Shown here: piece by piece, positions 11,821 to 22,973 of the stretch
Numbering within the stretch: position 1 is the stretch's first letter
Layout of the letters: each line of letters starts with the position of its first letter
From: Chelydra serpentina
Lineage: Eukaryota; Chordata; Testudines; Chelydridae
DNA length: 64,000 bases
Direction of reading: 5' to 3'
Assembly: GCA_037349315.1 (NCBI GenBank)
Contig: JBAIAC010000059.1
Coordinates: forward strand, 10,690,001-10,754,000
Translations under genes and position numbers: made by a program
Notes under the pieces: model-generated
What the model was told of the DNA's origin: nothing
Seen by the model: only the letters and a program-made list of their open reading frames with translations
The model's database searches: none

Positions 11821-12263
11821 CAACCTTAGCGTATCGACCCTGGCTCAACTCCTCTTGGGGAGGTTGTGTTACTACGTCAGCATAATGGGAAACTTTCATC
11901 GGTGAGACAAATTTAAGTGCAGACATGTGCACGACTAGGTTGATGCAAGGCAGCTTACATTGACGTAACTTTGTAGTGTAGACTAAGCTGTAACAACTCA
12001 TGATCAGCTTTTCCAACAATGGGACTTGATGGGGAGAAAACTGTCACCATCAGTCCACATCCCCATTTCTGGATGCAGAACTGGAAGGAATGGTAGTTCG
12101 TGGTCCAGTCTCCTCTCTGGCAGCTTGGAGATATCAAATGGGAATTACACCTGAATGTGCTCATAATTTAAAGGGAGTGTCTTCTAGTGGTAAGAATTGG
12201 GTTTGTAAGTGAGCAGATCTGTCCAGCTCTATCCTCACTGTATGAGCACGGGCAAGTAACTTA

Positions 12264-12774
12264 GGCCCTGATTTTAAAAGTTGCTGAGGACCCGCAGCCA
12301 TAGTTGCTGGAACTAGGAGTGCCAGGGGTGCTGCCGCATCCCCTGGCTTGAAGTGGTTTCCATCATATACAGGCTTTACAGTTTGGTTCAATGGCTCTCA
12401 GCACCCCCGCTATACAAATTGTTCCAGCACCCCTGCCTGCAGCTCCCATTGGCTTCCACTGGAGTGGTAGGTATTGCAGTAACCATTGGAAAGTGCCTAC
12501 TGATCCTGCTCATGTGACATGATCAGAAAGGCATAGAGCATCAGAGACAGTAACTCATTGGTTATTAGGGTTTTTTTGTTTGAAAGGGAAGATGTAACAA
12601 TAACTGTTAGTGGATTCTGGTCACTGTCATGTGACATGGGGGTGCTTGGCTTTCGAGCTTTGACCTAGACATTATGGCTGGGGGCAAGAAATAAAATGTC
12701 AATTTCTTGCAAGCACATCTATATGTCAGAATTTTATCACAATTAGTTCTCAGGACTTCTGAAAAGCAGGGCTT
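12264..12774. mobile_element. Palindromic MITE inserted in the MIR
   Basis: Ends are GGCCCTGATTTTAAAAG and, complemented from the right, GCCCTGCTTTTCAGAAG. The left arm 'gctgaggacccgcagc...tcccattggcttccactggag' follows the usual order of this fold-back family once the small hAT at 12299-12435 is removed. The centre (about 12470-12750) carries additional unassigned sequence, so the element has been enlarged by at least one more insertion. Confidence 0.5.
12299..12435. mobile_element. Small hAT MITE nested in the palindromic MITE
   Basis: Termini are CATAGTTGCTGGAACTAG and, complemented from the right, CAGGGGTGCTGGAACAAT. It is flanked by CCCGCAGC (12291-12298) and CCTGCAGC (12436-12443), an 8-bp duplication with one mismatch, as expected for hAT. 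Length 137 bp, non-coding. Confidence 0.7.
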
Positions 12775-12869
12775 TAATCTCTCTGTGCCTTGGTTACAAT
12801 AGGTATTAGTTACCTATTTCACAGGCCTGTTCTGAGGCTTACTTAATGTTTATGAAGTTTATAAGAGAT

Positions 12870-13900
12870 CCTTAGAAGAGAGGGATTATAGGGGTATAAA
12901 GTATTATTAAAGCATTCAAAGTAGTGCCTTGTTTACACCATTCTGAAGCTTTAAATTGATCCATTCTAGACATACGGCAGGTATACAGATATTGATGTAC
13001 ACACTTTTATTTACACCAAATCCAAAGAAGGTGCATGTCAATGCGCACATGCAACATTTGTCAACTGATATGTCAAACCATCTATAGAAAGCATTCATTC
13101 ATCATGATCAACATAGTCTAGGGAGGGGATCTATAACAACTGAAGTAAAATCATTAATTCAGACCCGTCCATGTAAGTGGACTTCAAAGATGCATCCAGC
13201 TCATCAGAAAGAAATACAAATATTTCTCAAATATTTATGCAAATAAGCTGGGAGGTAAGGCATCTCTGACATGCAACAACTTGTACTGGGAAATGTGAGC
13301 TAAAGTTGGGATAACTTTAAGGATCATTTGAAGGAGACTGGACATGATACTGCTATAGTCTATGGCAAACTAAACTCAGAACTGTGCATATTGCTAATGA
13401 GTATTGAGTGCAGGTTCTTTAACCTAGTGAGGGAATTCGTGCTTGCAGTGTCTTGGTGTCATATTTCTTGGAATTGGGGGCTGACTGATGAGAGAGAGAG
13501 AGAAAAATCATCTGAATACTATAGTGTTTTCTGCTGATGGAGTCTGTGTAAAGACCAGCCACAAGAAACTGCCATAATGCAAAAATAGTGGGCTCACAGG
13601 ACAGAAGTAAAGGCTGAATTTATATGCATGTCATTTTGGGAAAAAATTCTTTAATACTTCCATGCCCATAGTTAAAATCTGGAATTTTCTAAAAAGAATA
13701 TGTAGGAATTAATTTATGAATACTGACAAAGTCAGCTTTTGGCGGTAATGTTAGGCAACAAATCGGAGAATTCTATAGAGAGGGAAACCTTGAAAGATCC
13801 CAAACTAAGGGTAATGCATTCAGGATCCAGGTTTAGCAGAGCTTCTGCCCTAAATGCTGTGATAGTCCTATTATTATCTGTACTCTGTAGAATTTCCTTC
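12870..13900. other. Low-copy AT-rich stretch
   Basis: No gene or assignable repeat apart from a short (GA)n run near 13489-13502. Confidence 0.4.
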
Positions 13901-14400
13901 TTCCCTATTTGGGGCTTTGACTGGACCCTTTCATAAATCCCAAATTTCGCAATCTCACACTTTAATGGAGACCTTTTTTATTTTTAATTGGGGCCAAGGG
14001 CCAGTTCCTTATGCGATTCATTGTTTGAAACAAGGGAGCGCCCCTAAATTGCTTCCAATTGTAGGTATGTCAGTGGTGGGCATGTTACAAAGCCTTATAC
14101 AATGCTTTAGAATAAATGGTGGACAATTGATTACAATTAGGCATGGCCATAATGAAGAGCCAGCAGGGAGAAAAGAAGAGGGCATGGGTAAAAACAAACC
14201 TTTGACAAATGTTTTACACGAAGTGAAATTATGTTTAAAAGCGGGACAGATAATTGGTTTAAAGAATAGGTGTAATGCCTTCCGATTTGGAGAGTGCAGC
14301 ATAAGACTTTTAGAGCATGGAAAATTGACAGGCTGCTAGCTGTTGGAATACAAGAAAAACAGTTCCAGGCAATATTGTGCTGGGTTATTTCTGGGAAGTA
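13900..14400. other. Candidate conserved non-coding element
   Basis: Repeat-free block with a dense cluster of homeodomain-type cores, ACAATTGATTACAATTAG at 14123-14140, and no CpG island. A 140-codon plus-strand frame (13917-14339) and a 94-codon minus frame (14018-14302) coincide here, but neither shows a domain and dual open frames suggest base composition, not coding. Sequence conservation would have to be tested by alignment. Confidence 0.25.
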
Positions 14401-14501
14401 AGAGAGGGTTGGCTGTTCTGAGTGTTATGAATTCATGATCTGAGTATTTTACTATCGCGAGACACCATGGTCACTACCGTGTTTCATACAGGCCCTGTGA
14501 G

Positions 14502-14948
14502 CAGTGGCGTAGCCAGGTTTAGAGCACAGGGGGAGCGGCGGCGCTATAAAAAGGCGCCTCCCCGCTCCCCCTGTACTCACCCCGGCGGCGCTTTGAAGGG
14601 CCCAGGGCTCCAGCTGCTGCGGAGCCGTCGGCCTTTTAAATCCCCGCCCGAGCCTGGCTCCGGCAGCGGGGCTGATGGGGGGGGCACTTTAAAGGGCCAG
14701 CAGCTCCCCACAGCGGCAGGAGCCGTGGGCCTTTTAAAGCGCCCCCCCCCCCCCCAGCCCGGGTCCGGCAGCAGGGCTGGGGGGGCACTTTAAAGGGCCA
14801 GCGGCTCCCGCAGTGGCAGGAGCCACGGGCCTTTTAAAGCGCCCCCGAGCCCGGCTCGCGCAACGGGGCTCGGGCGGCGCCTTAGCGCCGCTTCTCACAG
14901 GGGGAGCAGCCGCTCCCCCTGCCCCCCCCCCCCCCGGCTATGCTACTG
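14502..14948. mobile_element. GC-rich hAT MITE with internal tandem array
   Basis: Termini CAGTGGCGTAGCC and, complemented from the right, CAGTAGCATAGCC. The flanks CCTGTGAG at 14494-14501 and 14949-14956 are a perfect 8-bp duplication. The interior is about 75% G+C, with three diverged tandem units starting near 14589, 14685 and 14786 (period about 100 bp), each with a ctttaaagggcc block and a complementary gggccttttaaag block. Poly-C runs occur at about 14743-14757 and 14921-14935. The open frames over it (108 and 74 codons) are repeat artefacts. Confidence 0.85.
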
Positions 14949-14956
14949 CCTGTGAG

Positions 14957-17514
14957 CACCCTTGTTTTAATTGGAAAACAATTGTATTATTGCAGGTCCC
15001 ATTCACTTCAGTGGGAGCTGAGTTAAGTCATCTCTGAGTGCCTACAAAAATCCCACCCAGAAAGTGTGATTATTTTATTATTATTTTCGTACATTTGACA
15101 GTTGTGTTCATTGATTTGCCTCAGCCAGGACAGTACTTGTTCAGCCTTGTTCTCTAGAAGAACCAAAACCAACATTTCTATGACTTCCCTTAAGTTCCCT
15201 CCAAGTGAAAACTGCTTTAGCATTAGAATGTGTGCAAATAAAATGGATTCATGCCCCCAATTACATTTCTGCCTTGTACATGAACAAACAGCAGGATTTG
15301 AAATTTAAAGGATAAGCTTGTCCATGACTTTCTAAGCCCTTTAAAAATTACACCTTTATAGGCACAAATAGAAGAAGAAGGGAAACCAAATCTAGAGGAG
15401 ACAGCCGTGTATCTGATTGCTCAGGAGGGCAAATATATGTGCAACAATGGTAATCAGGATCTCAACTAGACTAATCAGTTCTTTCCAAAGCTTCCTTGTG
15501 ACATTCGGTTTTGTAGCTGTGAAGGATGTTTTCCTACAGTAAATTTTTAAAATGAAGCAAAATGACAATTGCTTTAAGCTTGTGTTAGTTCGGTTTTAAT
15601 GTAGGGCAGGTGCAGACTCTGAAATATCAAAAGGAAAAAAGTATTGTGCTCTGCTAGAAGGTTAACAGGCATATAGAGTTCTTCTGAAAGCAACGTGTAC
15701 AACTGAAATAATGTTATGTAGAAATAAACATTGTGAGAAAGGCTTGTGTGGAATTTCAGAAAGGATGAATGGGAACTTCTACTATGTTGTTAACATTTAA
15801 AATCTTAGGGAAAAGTAGGGAGGATAGAAGAAAATTTTGTTTTTCCACTTTTACAAAGTAAATTACTATTGGTTTTATGTCTATGTACAGAATACAATTG
15901 CAATGATTTAAGCTATTTGGCTTCTGTTCAGAAAACTATTACAAGCTGTAAAAATCCCTTTAACCTCAGCCTTTAATGGGTAATGTGCCCATACAAAGTC
16001 ATACCATCCCCTTCAGTATATGAGAAATAACCACATCAGAGATGGAAAACTGAGTTTTAACATGAGGAGTTCCCATCGTGTTCATCTGTCAGGCAGGACA
16101 TGGGTCAGGTTTTGCCCTCTTATCCCAGAGAGTGGGAAAAGATGGTACTCAACAAATCACAAAATGTCCTACATGCCTAAAAAAAGTCCTCCAAATCTCA
16201 GGACACCTCTGAAGGGCAGAAACTGTCATATAAAGGTCTCCAAACTGCTTCCTGGTCCCCCTTACCCCATGACAGTGCATGGCTCCAGAGCTGCTCCCAT
16301 GGTAGCTCCGTCTCATGGTGGGTGTTTTCACAAACTGAAGCTGAACAGAGCAGCATTATTTTCTGCAAGGAAATTCCTGCAGGGCTAAGGGGCGGGGAAT
16401 AGGTTATTATGGGACAGAGACCTCCTCTGGCTCAACCCCTGGCATGCTCGCCCCACAACAGTGGAGCTGTGATCCTACAGAGTGGAGATGGGGAGAGGGG
16501 GCAGTTCCTACATGAGGGAGTATGTTGTGGACCCATGCTGCTAGCCCATTTCTGCTTATTTGTCCCCCAATTGGCTCACGTTAGTGGAAGGAAGCATATG
16601 AACTACCATAGAGAAAATCCTTTCTGTGGATCTGAATCGCCACAGTTTTACATCTTTCACAATCATTCACACTTGAGCAAAGTGGGTGTAAAACTGACCA
16701 TTCTGATTCATTACACCTGTTGTGTACTTACTTTGTGCAGGTATGACTGAAAACACAAGCTAAAACATAGTGGAGAGTCAGACTGTACATATCTTGCAGA
16801 GTACTCCACGTGGATAGGTATGTACGCAATGAAAGACACTGGAAAGTCCATCAGTATAAAAAATTAACTGGGGATTGTAAAGAGATCTTGAAGTATTCTA
16901 GTCTAGAATGGATGTTAAGTCAAAGATCTCTCTCTTTCTCCCTCTCATGTAATAGATATAGCTCTGTATTCTAATAGATCTTTGTATCTAATATGAAGGG
17001 TTTGCTTAGAGAATCGAGGGATAAGGTTACTTTAGTCACAGGAAAGTGGTGGTGACTAGCAAATCAAGAGTGTGCAATTAACCCATATTGTGCCGATGTA
17101 ACATTACACAAAAATATATTAAGATTTATGGCTTGTGCTTTCTCTGAAACAGATGCTGAGCCTGTAATTCTGAAGTGATTATTGTTTAAATATCATTTTT
17201 GTTACCCATAGTCCTTATTAGTTTCCATATTATGAACCAATTTAACACTATTATTGATTTAAAGTCAAACTAAAAATACAGGATATAAGGGTACATTTCC
17301 TTATGTATGTTGGTTGTTTGTGTAGTGATTACATGATTTCAATAATTTATAAATACAGTATATATTCCAGATTTAAGCTTACTCTTTATTTACATTTTCC
17401 TTGAGAGTTTTACTTGTTTCATTCTTCAAAATTCCCTCCCCATTTTGAGCTAGCTTCTCACAGAGATTTTTCATTTTGTATTTCAAACAGCCATTCAAGA
17501 AGGCCATGACTCTC
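14957..17514. other. Low-copy sequence, no gene recognised
   Basis: About 2.5 kb of mostly unique AT-rich DNA. Near 14995-15060 there is half of a palindromic MITE ('cagtgggagctgagttaagtcatctctgagtgcctacaaaaatccc'). Open frames at 16020-16388 and 16409-16750 (122 and 113 codons) start and stop without splice signals or recognisable motifs. Confidence 0.4.
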
Positions 17515-17812
17515 GTAGAACCATAGAAATGTAGGGCTAGAAGGGACCTTGAAAAATCATCTAATTCCATCCCTCTATGCTGAGGGAAGACCAAAATACC
17601 TAGGCCATCCCTGACAAGTGTTTGTCTAACCTGTTCTTAAAATCCTCCAATGATGGGGATTTCCCAACCTCATTTGGAAGCCTATTCCAGTACTTAACTA
17701 TGCCTAAATTAGAAAATTTTTCCTAATATCCAACCTAAATCTCTTTTGCTGCAGATTAGGCCAATTACTTCTTGTCTTACCTTCAGTGGACGTGGAGAAC
17801 AATTGATCACCG

Positions 17813-18363
17813 CATAGGCGCCGACTCTGTGGGTGCTCCGGGGATGGAGCACCCACGGGGCAAAATTGGTGGGTGCGCTGCACCCACCAGCAGCTCCCCA
17901 CTGGCCCCCCCCAGCTCACCTCCACTCTGCCTCCTCCTCCCCTGAGTGCACCACCGCCACTACACTTCTCCCTCCCTCCCTCCCAGGCTTGCTGCCAAAC
18001 AGCTGTTTCCCGCGGCAAGCCTGGGAGGGAGGGGGGAGAAGCAGAGCGGCGGCGGCGCGCTCAGGGGAGGAGGAGGTGGAGCGGAGGTGAGCTGGGGCGG
18101 GGAACGGTTCCTCTGCCCCGTCCCCGAGGGTTACTTCCTGCAGCCCTCCCCGCGCCTCCTCCGCTCCACCTCCTCCCCTGAGCACGGCGTATTTTTCCTC
18201 CTCCCCCACTCCCTCCCAGGCTTGCGCGCGGCAAGCCTGGGAGGGAGGGTGGGAGAAGGGAAAATGCGGCACGCCTGGGGGAGGAGGCGGGGCTGGGGAT
18301 TTGGGGAAGGGGTTGGAATAGGGTTGGGGAAGGGGTGGAGTTGGGGCGGGGGCAGGGCCTATG
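17813..18363. mobile_element. GC-rich hAT MITE inserted in the CR1
   Basis: Ends CATAGGCGCCGAC and, complemented from the right, CATAGGCCCTGCC. The flanking 8-mers GATCACCG (17805-17812) and GATCACTG (18364-18371) differ at one base. Two internal hairpins are built on the block aggcttgc and its complement gcaagcct within ccctccc/gggaggg runs (about 17975-18030 and 18205-18250). Left-hand 'gggtgctccggggatggagcaccca' is itself a hairpin. The 102-145-codon frames that cover it on both strands are artefacts of its GC-rich composition. Confidence 0.8.
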
Positions 18364-18371
18364 GATCACTG

Positions 18372-18940
18372 TCCTCTTTATAAGAGTCCTTAACATATTT
18401 GAAGACTGTTAGTCAGGTCCCCCCATGTTTAGTCTTCTTTTCTCAAAATTAAACATGCCCCTGTCTCCCTTCTTTTTTTTTTTTTAACCTTTCCTCACAG
18501 GTCAGGTTTTCTAAACCTTTTATCATTTCTGTTGCTTTCTTCTGGATTCTCTACAGTGTTTTTCACATCTCTCTTGATGTGTGGCCCCTACAATTGTCCT
18601 GTCATTTTGAATTCTAATCGTGTCCTCCACAGTACTTGCAACCACTGCCAGCTTGGTGTCATCTGCAAATGTTATAAGTATACTCTCCACTCTGTTATCC
18701 AAGTCATTAATGAAAATATTGACTAGAACCAGACCCAGCACAACCCCCTGCAGGTTCCCACTAGATACACCCTTGCAGTTTGGCAGAGAACCATTGATAA
18801 CTACTCTTTGAGTATGGTCTTTCAACCAGTCGTGCACCCACTCTATAGTAATTTAATCTAGACCACATTTCCCTAGCTTGCTTATGAGAATATCCGGGAT
18901 TGTGTCAAAAACTATGTTCCTTATTAAACAGACTCTTTTT
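18372..18940 (-). pseudogene. CR1 reverse transcriptase, C-terminal remnant
   Basis: The minus-strand frame at 18523-18837 encodes a stretch containing VVLGLVLVNIFINDLDN, the reverse-transcriptase active-site motif FADDTKL, and DTIRIQND. These are the palm-domain motifs of CR1-type non-LTR elements, where the ADD aspartates bind the catalytic metals. The frame extends only about 105 codons before a stop and lacks the upstream fingers and endonuclease, so it is a fossil. Confidence 0.8.
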
Positions 18941-19144
18941 AAAGTGAGTTCTCACTAAATCTGTGAAATGAGTATTTTGGGGACAGTCAAAATAAGCTAT
19001 GTGATAAGAGTGCTAAACAAAAAGTACTTGGTTAGTAGGGTTAGGTGAGACTCCCAGGTATTGCTTCGTATGGATTTCCCTGTCAAATTGCACCAAAGTT
19101 ATGAACGTTTTCAATGGTGAAATAAAATGTTACCTCTGTCAGGT

Positions 19145-20141
19145 AACAGCTGTAATGTTTTGGGGTTCACCGGGGCCAGTAAGGGGTGTGGTCACTATCT
19201 GACTTGTGACTGGGGGTGTCTTGTGGCCATTCAGCTTTTGGTCCAGAGCCTCTGAGTCCAGAAGCCTCACCCTGGCTTTTCCCTATCCGGTTACTTCTTG
19301 CAGGCTTACCTTAGGACCCTCCTAGCCCCGAATTTGCCTCCTAATCATCCTACTGCAGGGGCCAGTCTCTATCTCTGGCCCCTCGGAGAGAAATTGTTCG
19401 GTTCACTGCCTTTACAAAGACAGTGAAACACTCCAACCTGTCAGCTTTCTACTAGCACACATTTTATTGAACTTACACAGCACTGATGATAATCTGACAA
19501 GATGCAGTCTTTGTTCAAGGTGGTTTCTCTCACCCACAGTCTCCTTTCCATCCTTTTACTGGCCAGCCTGGTGGCTGGGACCCATCACACAGATCGAATC
19601 ATTTGTCTTCTAAGGTGAAGGCTAAATATGGGGTGTGTCTCTCTTCCTCATATCCCCAAAGGGAGGATGTCTTTGTCTTACAAGTCAAGAAGGCTTCCCG
19701 GGGATTCAGTCTCCTGTGTCTCTCTGGGGTGCAGGAGCAATTCTCTCTCTCGTTCAGGAAGAGGATAGTCCCTGCTGGTTTAATTCAATAGCTTTGTTCC
19801 CTACTAATTTGGAAATTGAGGTAACCCCACATTCCTTTTGTTTAGGACAGTCCTATTTATCATCTTTAACTAGGCTAGGCTGTCTTGTCTTAAACATGTT
19901 CTAGTAACGTCGTACAGAGGGAATTGATAACTTCACCCATAGTGTTAACACACACATTTTACAGTGATATTAATAAAGCAGCGTGGTATTAGCTTTTATA
20001 TGATACCTTACATAATACCTTTTAGATAAATACCATGACAACAGTGTTAGGTGTAGTGAGTTGGTTGGGTCTGATGCGAGACCGTGTACTCTATGCTAGT
20101 GGGCATTAGGGGCTCTTAAACACCTTATTCTTCTTAACGGG
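19145..20141 (-). repeat. Probable retroelement LTR fragment, orientation uncertain
   Basis: A block with a distinct texture: the left part is C/T-rich with runs such as 'cttttccctatccggttacttcttgcagg', the right part AT-rich with 'aactttaac' and many short homopolymers, and a possible minus-strand TATA/AATAAA context near 19970. It resembles turtle LTR sequence I have seen, read on the minus strand, but I cannot place both ends. The solo LTR at 20142 is inserted beside or within it. Confidence 0.3.
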
Positions 20142-21273
20142 TGTGACGGTGTTCCCCATAAAACTTTATGGGGAGATGCTTATAAATGTATATATGTAAC
20201 TAAAATATGTTTTATGCTACATGTGCCATGTAACATATCTCTGTGAAAGTTATGACCTACTGAATTTACTCCTCCTGTTTGTATGCATGTATCATTGTTG
20301 TAGTTGGAGTTATGAAGATTGGTTTTATATTTGCTGGTTTTGTACATAGCCTTTGTAAGTGCATGGGATCATCTTTGGAGCAAAGAATGCCTGTTAAATG
20401 CGAGCACTTGACAGACAAAAGACGTTGCAGACCCCAATCCACATTGGGTCTGGGTCTGGAATGCAACTGGTTAGACTGGTTAGGGCGCATGGGCAGGTGA
20501 CTTGCCCATGTGATCCCAAAACTCCAGGGCAACTGGATCCTACGCAGGGAGAGGAAGAAAGGCTATAAAAGCCCTTGCAAGACCCTTCCATTTTGTCTTC
20601 AGCTGGCTATAGGGAGAGGCTCTCCACCCCCACAAGGATATTCCTGAGGGGAACTGAACAAAGGACAAAGACACTAGGGGGTGTGAGAGGCTGCTGGACT
20701 CAGCTGGACCCAGGCTAATTCTACAGTCTGTAAAAAGGAAAATATCCGAATCTGGTGAGGCTTTTATCTGTGTTAACTTTGAATAGACATAGACGTGCGT
20801 GTTTTATTTTATTTTACTAAGTAACTTGCTTTGTTCTGTCTGTCACTAATTGAACTCACTTAAATCCTATTTTCTGTACTTATTAAAATCACTTTTTACT
20901 TATTAAGTTTCCTTGAGTACGAGTTGGTGCTGAGGGGAAAGCAAACAGTTGAGCATATCTTTCTATCTTTGAAATAGAAGGCGAACTATTTATGAGTTTA
21001 CCCTGTATAAGCTTTATACATGGTAAAACGGATTTATTAAGGGTTTGAACCTCCTTGGAGTTGAGCAGCTGGGTGTCAAAGGCAAGAGCGCTTCCAGGGG
21101 CCTTACGGTGGTGAGTGGACTTGGTTCGGACCTGGGTCTGTGTTTGCAGCAGATCAGTGGAATCTGACTCAAAACAGACAGGATTCGGGAGTCCCAAGCT
21201 GGAAAAGGCCTGGAAGCAGGGGCAGAAGCAGCCTTGGCACACCAGCAGGTCTCTGTGGCCCCAACCCGTCACA
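20142..21273 (+). mobile_element. Solo LTR with perfect 5-bp target duplication
   Basis: Begins TGTGACGGTGTTCC and ends CCCGTCACA, so TGTGACGG at the left mirrors CCGTCACA at the right. Both sides are flanked by ACGGG (20137-20141 and 21274-21278). A TATA box (ggctataaaagccc) lies near 20562-20575 and an ATTAAA polyadenylation-type signal near 20883. At 1,132 bp with no internal coding region it is a solo LTR left after recombination of a retrovirus-like or Gypsy-like provirus. The short frames in it (for example 20889-21272 minus) are not genes. Confidence 0.8.
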
Positions 21274-21278
21274 ACGGG

Positions 21279-22973
21279 CTACTTGCTAACCCCATTACCT
21301 CATCGTCTTCCTGACTGTGCTGCTGTTGCTCTTACATTTAGTGATATCCTGTCATTAATTTTTATAGTGCTGTAAATGTACATATTTGTTTAGAGACTCC
21401 TTGTTGATGGGCACAACCACGCTTAACTGTAGGCTCCTGTTTTGGAAAACGTTGTCTCCTACCATGTTTGCCATTTCCTTGGGAAAAAAAATACTCAAAA
21501 ACCTACTGTTATGAAAGCCATCTTTTTTTTGTCAAATCTATACCCACCTAAATTATTTTAAATGTAAGCATCATTCATAATTGAAACTCTGTAATATTTA
21601 ATCTAGGTTACATATGCCAACTTAATGCCACAAAATAGCCCAACAATATTCTTGACTAAGTGTCAGTGAAATTTTATTGCAGGCCCATTAGTATTACCAT
21701 TAAGCAACTAACTAAAGGTCATAATGAATAGTTATTATTTTATATCACCCAGGAGGTACTAAGCGCTTTTGGAGATCACTTCACTACCTGGACACACACA
21801 CTACTCAAAAAATGTCCATCAGTTGATGTGTCCCTGTTAGCAAAGCAGTACTTCATGTCTGTCCAAGTATGTAGCAATACTTCTTGTCGGCTACATTGCA
21901 TAATAGACTCTAGAATTTAACAAATTGTTCTTGCTAGACTAATAGCTGTAATATTCAGGTACTGCCTATAATTTGGTAGTCACGATGATATTTCAAAGTC
22001 TTACTTGACTTTTTCTGTCTAGTTTAACAAGGGGAAAAACAACTCTTGGATTTCTGATGCTAGATCCCATGCAAAAGTGTATTACTGATTCTAGTATGCC
22101 CTGTACACATATTGCTGACATGTTTTACACTTTTCAACAATTTTCTATCATCTTGTACCACTCCATGCTATATGGATCATTGTTTTACAGTGCCAAATTC
22201 AGTTGGGGTAGGAAAAGATCCTTTTTTCATTATAAATCTATTTTACAACAGCTATAGCAAAATGTTTCTCTAGACTCAATAAATTACTTCCATGTCATTA
22301 GAACAGCATTTGTTTGTAAACGTTCATTGAAAATCATCTTCTGAAAATCACAGGTGGGTTAAATTATAGAATCTATTTGAACTTGCTTAACTCTGTTTTC
22401 TTACAAGATGATAAATATTTAGAGCTGGGTCAGCAGGACAGTCATCATCAGCTCAGCTGTTATTTGTCTAAAAGGTCCCCATGTTTAGTGTACCAACACT
22501 TTGACAGAGTTTAGAGTAGGAAAGCCCTGCCTTGAGAATGAAAGTACTAGGTCATTTTGTGTGCTAATGTCTGCCATTCCTCAGTGGGTTTTAAACCTCC
22601 CTTTTAGAAGTGTACATGGCCACAGTGGACAAGGGGATTACCCGTTTGTGAAAAATGTTTTACAGCCTTCTGGGTTTTATCCCTTCTTGCTACTGAAAGG
22701 CTATGAAATTTCACACAACATTTCATTTTCTGTTCAGTTTCAGCAACATCTATACTGCAACCCACGTACTTCTTACCGTGCATGTGCACAACATTATTTA
22801 ACACGAAGACACTCAGCAGTGACTGACATCTGATCTAAAAGTGAAGGGTTTTTAAAAATTTCATAAGTAATCTTGAGAAAAATACTTTATTACCATTAAT
22901 TTTCTTGGCATGTGTGTGTCTGAGTGAAAGTTGTGTTTTTCTTAAGTAGCTCTTGATTTGATTATTTCTCAAG
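21279..22973. other. Low-copy AT-rich stretch
   Basis: No gene or assignable repeat. The 110-codon plus frame at 22501-22833 has no recognisable motif and overlaps a minus frame. Confidence 0.4.

Larger units (their letters stand above)
9071..11990 (+). mobile_element. Degenerate autonomous-type PIF/Harbinger DNA transposon
   Basis: Terminal inverted repeats: left GGCCATGCCTACACTACTAA followed by GTTACG, right complement CAGCTTAGTCTACACTACAA followed by GTTACG. The flanks are TTA (9068-9070) and TAA (11991-11993), close to the 3-bp duplication typical of Harbinger. Inside are a plus-strand DDE transposase remnant (about 9580-11240) and the C-terminal end of a second, convergent reading frame (11641-11820, minus). 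A solo LTR is inserted at 10503-11096. Without the LTR the element is about 2.3 kb. Frameshifts and stops throughout the coding part show it is dead. Confidence 0.8.
12165..12860 (+). repeat. MIR-like SINE, split by a MITE
   Basis: The left part (12165-12263) reads as a MIR head and core: 'ttctagtggtaagaattggg...gtccagctctatcctcactgtatgagcacgggcaagtaactta'. The right part (12775-12860) continues exactly where it stopped: 'aatctctctgtgccttggtt...ttcacaggcctgttctgaggct'. The 510 bp between them is younger inserted material. Joining the two parts recovers the normal MIR order, which supports the call. Confidence 0.65.
17515..18950 (-). mobile_element. 5'-truncated CR1 LINE, interrupted by a hAT
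   Basis: The plus strand shows the reverse complement of a CR1 3' end: 'accatagaaatgtagggctagaagggacctt' followed by the usual 3' UTR blocks ('cctgttcttaaaatcctccaatgatggggatttccc', 'aacctaaatctcttttgctgcagattagg'). Beyond an insertion at 17813-18363 it continues with the end of the reverse-transcriptase gene. The element runs from high to low coordinates with its 3' end near 17515. The upstream part of ORF2 and ORF1 are missing, the normal state of CR1 copies. Confidence 0.85.

Noticed and set aside
17946..18383. 145-codon plus and 118-codon minus frames
   Set aside because: They lie in a GC-rich hAT with repeated hairpins and appear on both strands, as expected from composition.
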